64,000 nt of DNA from PALSA-612 sp964595575 (GTDB lineage: Bacteria > Actinomycetota > Thermoleophilia > Gaiellales > Gaiellaceae). The position numbers and the translations under genes were made by a program. Shown here piece after piece: positions 58,590 to 64,000 of the stretch; position 1 is the stretch's first letter; each line of letters opens with the position of its first letter. The notes under the pieces are model-generated. The model worked only from the letters and a program-made list of their open reading frames with translations. It searched no databases and was not told where the DNA came from. The stretch is taken from contig CAZQRA010000005.1 in assembly GCA_964595575.1 (NCBI GenBank), positions 29,626-93,625 on the forward strand, given 5' to 3'.

Positions 58590-60338
58590 ATGGGTCTGCG
58601 CATCTGCCTGGTGACGCCGTTTGCCTGGTCGCAGGCGCACGAGGTGAACGAGCACGTTGCCGGCGTGGCGCGGGAGCTGAGGGCCCTCGGCCACGCCGTG
58701 ACCGTTCTCTGTCCCTCCAACCGGGCCCGCGACCTGAAGGAGGGGCGGCGAGCGCTGGAGCGAGGGGCCCTCCTCGACCGGGTGGTAGCCGTGGGACCCG
58801 CCCTGCCCGTCTCCCCCGGGAGCCCGATGGCCGTGCCCGTGGGAGCCCGCGCCAACCTGGCCTTGGCGCTGGGGAGCGGTCGCTTCGACGTGGTCCACGG
58901 CTTCGAGCCCGGCCTCCCCGGCCTGTCCTACCTCGCCCTGCGGGAGGCCCGTGCCCTCACCGCTGCCACCTTCTTCTCCGGCGACCGGCTCCTGTACCCG
59001 CCCAGTCGAGCCCGCCGCCACAAGCTCCTCGCCCGCATCGATGCCCTGCTCGCGGTCTCGACCAGGGTGGCGGCTCTCGCCCAGGCTCGCTTTCCCGGGG
59101 ACTACTCCCTGATCTCGCCCGGCGTCGATCTCGGGCTCTTTTCCCCCGGGGAGAAGGAAGCGGCGATCGTGGCGGAGCTCGTCCCCGGCAACCGGCCGGC
59201 GGCGCGAGCCCTCGTGCGGCTCCTGGACGACCTTCCCGGCTGGCACCTGTACCTCCTCCAGGAAGGGCCGCTCGTGGGCCGGCCCTACGTCCCCCTCCGC
59301 CTCCGCGACCGCGTGCACGCGCGGGTGCGGCCGGACGCCCGCGCCCGGGCCGAGCTCCTCGGCAGAGCGGCGATCTTCGTCCCCGCGGCCGAGGGCAGCC
59401 CCCGACTGGCCCTGGAGGCAGCGGCCGCGGGCGCTGCTCTCGCCGAGCTCCCCGACCCCTCCCAGCCCCCCGAGCTCGTCTGCCTCTCGGTGGCGCGCTT
59501 GGCTCAGGACGAGGGCTTGCGGCAGCGGCTGGGCGAGGACGGACGGACTCGAGCGGCAAGGGAGAGCTTCGCCTCGGTCGCCGCCTCGCTCGACTCCCTC
59601 TACCGGAGGCTGGCCCGCCGCCGGCGTCCGGTCGTGGCCGCGACCGATCCCCTGGCCGGGAGAGAGTGGATCGTCTGCGACCTGCACACGCACACCTCGT
59701 GGTCGCACGACTGCGCCGTGCCGGTGGAGGACCTCGTGGCCCATGCCGAGGCGAGCGGCTTGGGGGCGATCGCCATCACCGACCATAACCGCTTGGCCGG
59801 GGCTCTCGAGGCGGCCGAGCTGGCAAGGGGGCGAGGGCTGGTCGTCATCCCCGGGGAGGAGGTCAAGACGGACGGTCAAGGCGAGGTGATCGGGCTCTTC
59901 CTGCGCGAGGAGATCCCGGCGGGCCTCTCCTTCGCCGACACCATCGCTGCCATTCGCTCCCAAGGCGGGCTCGTCTACCTGCCCCACCCCTTCGACCGCC
60001 GCCACGCCATCCCCGACCCGGCCACCCTCCACCGACACCTGGCCGACATCGACGTCATCGAGGTCTACAACGCCCGCCTCCTGTTCGAGGGCTACAACGA
60101 GGAGGCCCTGCGCTTCGCCCGCAAGTACAACCTGCTCATGGGAGCCGGCTCCGACGCCCACGTCCTTCCCGGCCTGGGCACGGGAGCGGTGCGCATGCGG
60201 GCCTTCCGCACCCCCGAGGAGTTCCTGCTCAGCCTGCGCTCGGCCCAGATCCTGCGCAGGCCCCGCTCGCTCGCCTACCTGCAGTCGCTCAAGTGGGTCG
60301 CCCAGGTGCGCGAGCACGTCAAGGAAAAGGTGCGCTAG
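58590..60338 (+). CDS. Fusion of a GT4-like glycosyltransferase and a PHP-domain phosphoesterase
   Basis: 582 residues. Residues 1-345 resemble a GT4 glycosyltransferase: MGLRICLVTPFAWSQAHEVNEHVAGVARELRALG and, near 270, the EX7E motif in AEGSPRLALEAAAAG. Residues 360-582 are a PHP domain with DLHTHTSWSHD (His366, His368), AIAITDHNR, VIPGEEVKT, YLPHPFDRRH and GAGSDAHVL, covering the expected metal ligands. PHP domains hydrolyse phosphoesters. The combination suggests a sugar-phosphate or glycolipid reaction; substrate unknown. It follows the PI genes after a terminator and precedes a UDG-like gene by 21 nt. Confidence 0.85.
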   Translation: MGLRICLVTPFAWSQAHEVNEHVAGVARELRALGHAVTVLCPSNRARDLKEGRRALERGALLDRVVAVGPALPVSPGSPMAVPVGARANLALALGSGRFDVVHGFEPGLPGLSYLALREARALTAATFFSGDRLLYPPSRARRHKLLARIDALLAVSTRVAALAQARFPGDYSLISPGVDLGLFSPGEKEAAIVAELVPGNRPAARALVRLLDDLPGWHLYLLQEGPLVGRPYVPLRLRDRVHARVRPDARARAELLGRAAIFVPAAEGSPRLALEAAAAGAALAELPDPSQPPELVCLSVARLAQDEGLRQRLGEDGRTRAARESFASVAASLDSLYRRLARRRRPVVAATDPLAGREWIVCDLHTHTSWSHDCAVPVEDLVAHAEASGLGAIAITDHNRLAGALEAAELARGRGLVVIPGEEVKTDGQGEVIGLFLREEIPAGLSFADTIAAIRSQGGLVYLPHPFDRRHAIPDPATLHRHLADIDVIEVYNARLLFEGYNEEALRFARKYNLLMGAGSDAHVLPGLGTGAVRMRAFRTPEEFLLSLRSAQILRRPRSLAYLQSLKWVAQVREHVKEKVR

Positions 60339-60359
60339 AGGAGAAGAAGGACGGGCCCC

Positions 60360-60947
60360 GTGGCGGTGCCCACCGACGAGATCTACGACAAGTACCTGCA
60401 GAAGGCGATCGCGGAGATCAACGCCCTCGGCGACGAGATCGCCCGCGCCGCAGGCAGCGCCGCCGTGCCCGTACTCGGCTCCGGCCACCCCCTAGCCGAC
60501 ATCTTCCTCCTCAAGTACGAGCCCCGACCTTCGGAGGTGCAGGAGGGCGTCGCCTTCTACGGTCGGGCAGGGCAGGCCATCCTCAAGTCGCTGCAGCGGC
60601 TGCGGGTCGACCCCCTGGCCGTGTACGGCACCAACTGCCTCAAGATCGCGGGGGCCGAGCCGAGCGCCGAGAGCCGAGGCTGGCTCGTCCGCGAGCTCCA
60701 CATCGTCCAGCCGAAGCTGGTCGTGGTCATGGGCGAGCGGGCGCTTCGCTTCCTGAACGAGCTCGACTTCCCCCTCTCCATGCCCATCGAGCCGGTCCCC
60801 GGCGTCCTGCAGCAGCTGACCCCTACGGTAGAGGCGCTCTACACCCCCGACATCGACGACTCGCTGGACGAGCAGGCGGCCAAGACGCGCTTCTGGCAAG
60901 CCTTCAAGGCGCTCGGCCCCTGGTGGGCAGAGCTTCCCCCCTACTGA
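60360..60947 (+). CDS. Uracil-DNA glycosylase superfamily protein (no iron-sulfur cysteines)
   Basis: 195 residues. The core ADIFLLKYEPRPSEVQEGVAFYGRAGQAILKSL and VYGTNCLKIAG, with LHIVQPKLVVVMGERALRFL, follows the family 4/5 UDG layout (motif 1, FxGRAGxxL, TNxxK, PxxxVxMGxxA). The four cysteines that bind the 4Fe-4S cluster in families 4/5 are absent; only one Cys is present. It may be a divergent glycosylase or a non-DNA enzyme of the fold. The GTG start has a purine-rich GAGGAGAAGAAGG stretch upstream. Confidence 0.65.
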   Translation: MAVPTDEIYDKYLQKAIAEINALGDEIARAAGSAAVPVLGSGHPLADIFLLKYEPRPSEVQEGVAFYGRAGQAILKSLQRLRVDPLAVYGTNCLKIAGAEPSAESRGWLVRELHIVQPKLVVVMGERALRFLNELDFPLSMPIEPVPGVLQQLTPTVEALYTPDIDDSLDEQAAKTRFWQAFKALGPWWAELPPY

Positions 60948-61690
60948 GGCCGAGGGCGGGGGCGGCTCTTGCCCTCGGCGCCCTGCTCGGTCCCTACTAC
61001 GCGTGGTCCTCCTCCCTGTGGCAGGCGTCGCTGTGGTGGGACGTCGCCTTCCTCGCCTTGGTCCTCGCTCCCGCGGTGCTCGCCCTCGTGCTCCTGGCCC
61101 TTCCTCTCAGGGAGGCCCGGGGTCTTCTCCCCGTGGGCATCGCCTTCGTCGCCCTCGCCTGGGGGCTCCAGGAGGCGGGGGCGGGAGCGGCCTCGGACTT
61201 CGCCAAGCTGGCCGCGGCCGCCGCCCTCGGCTTCTGGTTTCGCTCCCTGTTCGACACCGTCGGCCTCGTAGCCGCGGTGGCCCTCGTCATCCCCTTCGTG
61301 GACGCCTACTCGGTGTGGGCCGGCCCCACCCGCGCCATCGTGTCCGAGAGGCCCGAGGTCTTCGCCGCCCTCGCCTTCGCCCTGCCCGTCCCCGGGGAGC
61401 CGTCGGCCGCCCACCTCGGCCCCCCCGACCTCCTCTTCTTCGCCTTCTTCTTATCCGCCGCCGCCGGCTTCGGGCTTCGCCCCGCCGCCACCTGGGCGCT
61501 CATGAGCCTCTCCTTCGGGGCCACCCTGGCCCTGGCCCAGGCGCTCGAGGTCAGCGGCCTTCCCGCCTTGCCGGGGCTGTCGCTTGCCTTCCTGGCGGCG
61601 AACGGGGATCGCCTGTGGGCCGCCGTTCGAGCGGAACGACGATCGCCCCCAGGTGCTCCACCCGACCCAGGTCGTACGAGCGGGCGGTGA
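60923..61690 (+). CDS. Presenilin-like (A22-type) intramembrane aspartyl protease candidate
   Basis: 255 residues with about seven to nine hydrophobic helices. Three motifs occur in the order and context of presenilins/signal peptide peptidases: VIPFVDAYSVWAGPTRAIVSERPE (D in the YD position), AAHLGPPDLLFFAFFLSA (D in the GXGD position) and SGLPALPGLSLAF (PALP). The canonical Tyr and the GLGD glycine are changed (VD, GPPD). Archaeal and eukaryotic relatives cleave membrane helices. The GTG at 60923 overlaps the UDG-like gene; a CTG at 60944 overlapping its stop (CTGA) is an alternative. The 3' end overlaps the convergent DUF429 gene by 140 nt. Confidence 0.65.
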   Translation: MGRASPLLRPRAGAALALGALLGPYYAWSSSLWQASLWWDVAFLALVLAPAVLALVLLALPLREARGLLPVGIAFVALAWGLQEAGAGAASDFAKLAAAAALGFWFRSLFDTVGLVAAVALVIPFVDAYSVWAGPTRAIVSERPEVFAALAFALPVPGEPSAAHLGPPDLLFFAFFLSAAAGFGLRPAATWALMSLSFGATLALAQALEVSGLPALPGLSLAFLAANGDRLWAAVRAERRSPPGAPPDPGRTSGR

Positions 61691-62207
61691 GGGCGGCGGC
61701 GATGGCGTCGCGCCCATCCTGGCTCAGTCGCGGCGGGACCCTGGCAAGACCGGTGGCGGCCAGCGCTGCCCTCGTCCAGGCGGCCCGCGTCCGTCGCCCC
61801 CGTGGCCCGGCCCAGCGGGTGAAGGAGGCGGTGGGATAGCACTCGACGGCGGCCAGCCCCTCCCGCTCCAACGCACGGTAGAGGCGGAGGCCTCGCCTTA
61901 CCCAGGCGTAGTACTCGCTCTCCTCCAGCCTGGCTCGATCGGGCGTGTAGCGGATGCCGCAGATCCTGCGGGCGAGCTCCCGCTCCTCGGGACGCGAGAG
62001 CAGGCCGTCGGGAGCAGGCCTGCAGGGAGCGTCCACCGCCACGAGGCGCGGGCCCCAGCCGGCGAGCACGCGCACGGCCTCCTCTACCGTGGGCGCCCGC
62101 ACAGGCCCCCGGCGGAGCCGCTCCTCGTCGACCAGGGCCAGGTGAAAGCCCTTCCTCTCTCCCCCCACGTCGACCCCGGCCCACACCAGCCGCTCAGGGG
62201 CGGGCAA
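61551..62207 (-). CDS. DUF429 family protein
   Basis: 218 residues with the RNase H-like start VWAGVDVGGERKGFHLALVD, LVAVDAPCRPAPDG, CGIRYTP and VECYPTASFTRW, typical of DUF429 (predicted nuclease fold). Function not established. The start is a TTG at 62207 overlapping the end of rlmD by 14 nt, so it is cotranscribed with rlmD. The C-terminal 30 residues past VPLERR are low-complexity and lie opposite the presenilin-like gene. Confidence 0.78.
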   Translation of the reverse strand: MPAPERLVWAGVDVGGERKGFHLALVDEERLRRGPVRAPTVEEAVRVLAGWGPRLVAVDAPCRPAPDGLLSRPEERELARRICGIRYTPDRARLEESEYYAWVRRGLRLYRALEREGLAAVECYPTASFTRWAGPRGRRTRAAWTRAALAATGLARVPPRLSQDGRDAIAAALTARSYDLGRVEHLGAIVVPLERRPTGDPRSPPGRQATAPARREGR

Positions 62208-63555
62208 GGAGAGCCACCGTCTCCACGTGCGGCGTGTGCGGGAACATGTCCACGGGGCGGGCGCGCTCCAGCCGGTAGCCGTGCTCGTACACGAGCTCCC
62301 GCACGTTGCCGGCCAGGGTGGTCGGGTTGCAGGACACGTACACGATCCGAGGGGCGGCCAAGGCCGCTACTTGACGGAGCGCCCGCCGGGAGAGGCCGGC
62401 CCGAGGCGGGTCCACCACCACCACGTCCGGGGGTCCCGCCCGGCGGCGAAGCTCCTCCAGCGACCGGCTCACCTCGCCGGCGAAGAAGGCGGCGTTGGCG
62501 ATCCCGTTGAGCTCGGCGTTCTCCACGGCGCAGGCCACCGACTCCTCGGACACCTCCACCCCCCACACCGTGGCCGCCTCGCCGGCGAGAACGAGGGCGA
62601 TGGTGCCGATACCGCAGTAGAGGTCGTACACCGTCTCCCGACCTCCCAAACCGGCGTACTCCCGGGCAACGGCGTACAGCCGCTCGGCCATGGCCGTGTT
62701 CGTCTGGAGGAAGGCGTTGGGGCGCACCCGCAGCCGCAGGCCCAGGATCTCCTCCTCGATCGCCTCCTCCCCGAAGAGAAGGCGGGTGGGAACCTGGGCG
62801 ACCTCGGCCGGCCGGTCGTTGATGCCGAAGTGGACCGACCGCACCTCCGGGAACCGGCTCACCGCCCGCACGAAGGAGCGGAGGGGAACCTCCCCCGGCG
62901 CGGTCACGAGCACGACCATGGCCTGGCCCGTGTTCCGGCCCTCGCGGACGACGAGGTGGCGGAGGAGGCCCGTCTGCTCCTTCCTGTCGTAGGGCTCCAG
63001 GCCCTCCTCCCGGGCCCACGCCCGCACCGCCTCGCGGAGGGCATTGGCGAGGTCGGTGACGATCCAGCAGCGCTCCAGGTCGAGCACCTCGTCCCAGCGC
63101 CCCGCTCGGTGGAAGCCGAGGCCGACGCCGGCGGGGGTGGCGGTGAACGAGTACTCGACCTTGTTGCGGTAGCGGAAGGACGACGCGGCCGCGACCGCAG
63201 GCTCGAGGGGGGGCGCAGGGACGCCGCCGATCCGCTCCAGGGCGTCCGCCACCTGGGCCTCCTTCTCCCGCAACTGCGCCTCGTAGGCGAGATCCTGGAG
63301 CCGGCAGCCGCCGCAGCGGGGAAAGTGGTCGCAGGGAGCCTCTACCCGATCCGGTCCCGGCTCGATCACCGCCACCGCCACTGCCTCGGCGTGGCTCTTG
63401 CGCGTCTTCGTCACCTGGGCGCGGACGAGGTCGCCGGGGAGCCCCCGCCTCACGAACACGACGAAGCCGTCCAGGCGGGCGACGCCGCTCCCGCCGAAGG
63501 CGAGCGAGTCTACCCGGAGCTCGAGCTCCTGGCCGACCGAGACAGGAGGGGCCAC
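62194..63555 (-). CDS. rlmD: 23S rRNA (uracil-C5)-methyltransferase RlmD/RumA
   Basis: 453 residues: N-terminal TRAM domain (VDSLAFGGSGVARLDGFVVFV), the iron-sulfur cysteines in APCDHFPRCGGCRLQDL, and a SAM methyltransferase domain with VYDLYCGIGTIALVLAG, VVVDPPRAGLSRRAL and the nucleophile Cys in VYVSCNPTTLAGN. It makes 5-methyluridine in 23S rRNA; which position is not decided by sequence alone. The GTG at 63555 is 6 nt after a TACGCT -10 box. Confidence 0.9.
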   Translation of the reverse strand: MAPPVSVGQELELRVDSLAFGGSGVARLDGFVVFVRRGLPGDLVRAQVTKTRKSHAEAVAVAVIEPGPDRVEAPCDHFPRCGGCRLQDLAYEAQLREKEAQVADALERIGGVPAPPLEPAVAAASSFRYRNKVEYSFTATPAGVGLGFHRAGRWDEVLDLERCWIVTDLANALREAVRAWAREEGLEPYDRKEQTGLLRHLVVREGRNTGQAMVVLVTAPGEVPLRSFVRAVSRFPEVRSVHFGINDRPAEVAQVPTRLLFGEEAIEEEILGLRLRVRPNAFLQTNTAMAERLYAVAREYAGLGGRETVYDLYCGIGTIALVLAGEAATVWGVEVSEESVACAVENAELNGIANAAFFAGEVSRSLEELRRRAGPPDVVVVDPPRAGLSRRALRQVAALAAPRIVYVSCNPTTLAGNVRELVYEHGYRLERARPVDMFPHTPHVETVALLARP

Positions 63556-63561
63556 GCCCTG

Positions 63562-63567
63562 AGCGTA
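63562..63567 (-). promoter_or_regulatory. rlmD: -10 box TACGCT for rlmD
   Basis: TACGCT ends 6 nt before the GTG at 63555, in the 37-bp gap after citrate synthase. Confidence 0.45.
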
Positions 63568-63592
63568 GCCCCTCCCGGTGCTTGGGGATCGG

Positions 63593-64000
63593 TCAGGCGG
63601 TCACCGGCTCGGTCGCCCGCGGTCCTCGCTCCCCGATCGGCACGTACGGCCGCTCCCCCTCGCCGACGTAGATCTGGCGGGGTCGGGCGATCTTCTGCTC
63701 CGGGTCGTCGAGCATCTCCAGCCACTGGGCGAGCCAGCCGGCCGTGCGGGGGATGGCGAACATGACCGGGAACATGGCCACCGGCAGGCCCAGGGCCTGG
63801 TAGATGATCCCCGAGTAGAAGTCGACGTTGGGGTACAGCTTGCGGCTGACGAAGTACTCGTCCTCGAGGGCGATCTTCTCCAGCTCCAAGGCGATGTCGA
63901 GGAGGGGGTTGCGCCCGGTCACCTCGAACACCTCGTCCGCCACCTGCTTGATGATCTTGGCCCGGGGGTCGTAGTTCTTGTACACCCGGTGGCCGAAGCC
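63593..64000 (-). CDS. gltA: Citrate synthase, C-terminal part, cut by window edge
   Basis: The last 135 residues of a citrate synthase; the gene continues beyond the window. It begins GFGHRVYKNYDPRAK (catalytic His region), includes the catalytic Asp in KLYPNVDFYSGIIYQALG and ends RIAGWLAQW-like (IPRTAGWLAQWLEML) then ARPRQIYVGEGERPYVP, the C-terminal signature of type II citrate synthases. First enzyme of the citric acid cycle. Confidence 0.95.
   Translation of the reverse strand, partial: GFGHRVYKNYDPRAKIIKQVADEVFEVTGRNPLLDIALELEKIALEDEYFVSRKLYPNVDFYSGIIYQALGLPVAMFPVMFAIPRTAGWLAQWLEMLDDPEQKIARPRQIYVGEGERPYVPIGERGPRATEPVTA

Overview
This 64 kb window is a very GC-rich, densely packed bacterial chromosome segment. 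It has one tRNA, no rRNA, no insertion sequence, phage genes or CRISPR array, and no gene-free stretch longer than about 160 bases. A 31-base run of Ns inside grpE (43399-43429) and at least one frameshifted core gene (pyruvate kinase) indicate a draft assembly. The gene content points to an Actinomycetota lineage: inositol-3-phosphate synthase, a phosphatidylinositol-type CDP-alcohol transferase, a PimA-like mannosyltransferase, an HspR-type dnaK operon, and DUF501 beside an FtsB-like gene. The presence of CcmE/CcmF/CcmH-type cytochrome c maturation argues for a deep-branching class such as Thermoleophilia rather than a Streptomyces/Mycobacterium-like organism. That placement is inference.

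Layout. 1-8 kb: two cytochrome c maturation clusters on the minus strand (ccmE-ccmF-ccmI-like; ccmH-ccdA with an L,D-transpeptidase and a glycerophosphodiesterase). Between them lie a plus-strand TIM-barrel (endonuclease IV-like) gene and phosphomannomutase. 9-34 kb: an almost unbroken minus-strand run of housekeeping genes. These are PAP2 phosphatase, small conserved proteins, DUF501, ftsB-like, pyruvate kinase, transhydrogenase, GH15 hydrolase, enolase, mazG, PrsA/SurA-like lipoprotein, mfd, pth, rplY, prs, glmU, tRNA-Gln, ispE, rsmA, tatD, metG, an M23 protein, rsmI and ROK glucokinase, many joined by ATGA/GTGA stop-start overlaps. 34-39 kb: LCP wall-ligation protein, FmdB-type zinc ribbon, pseudouridine catabolism pair psuK-psuG, a cytochrome P460-like protein and a tiny basic protein. 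39-45.5 kb: dnaK-grpE-dnaJ-hspR-clpB. 45.5-52 kb: tandem M29 aminopeptidases, then a PAP2_3 / acyltransferase / PimA-like / LPG-synthase-TM membrane-lipid cluster. 52-64 kb: moaA, a TolB-like lipoprotein, a PLP decarboxylase, a second PAP2_3 protein, a phosphatidylinositol cluster, a glycosyltransferase-PHP fusion, a uracil-DNA-glycosylase-like protein, a presenilin-like membrane protein, DUF429, rlmD and a partial citrate synthase.

How the genes work together. CcmE, CcmF, CcmI-like, CcmH and CcdA would attach heme to exported cytochromes, for example the CXXCH protein at 37731. The phosphatidylinositol genes (inositol-phosphate synthase, CDP-alcohol transferase, PimA-like transferase, acyltransferase, PAP2 proteins) look like an actinobacterial PI/PIM lipid pathway split over two loci about 6 kb apart.

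Most notable observations. (1) An ORF joins two ribbon-helix-helix DNA-binding modules in frame to inositol-3-phosphate synthase. It has a perfect palindrome between its -10 box and start codon and a strong internal Shine-Dalgarno before the enzyme. (2) A 255-residue membrane protein carries an ordered presenilin-like VD / GPPD / PALP motif set. (3) About twenty genes have a TANNNT -10 box 6-10 nt before the start codon, implying widespread leaderless transcription. (4) Pyruvate kinase is split by a -1 frameshift exactly at a GGGGGGC-TAG site.
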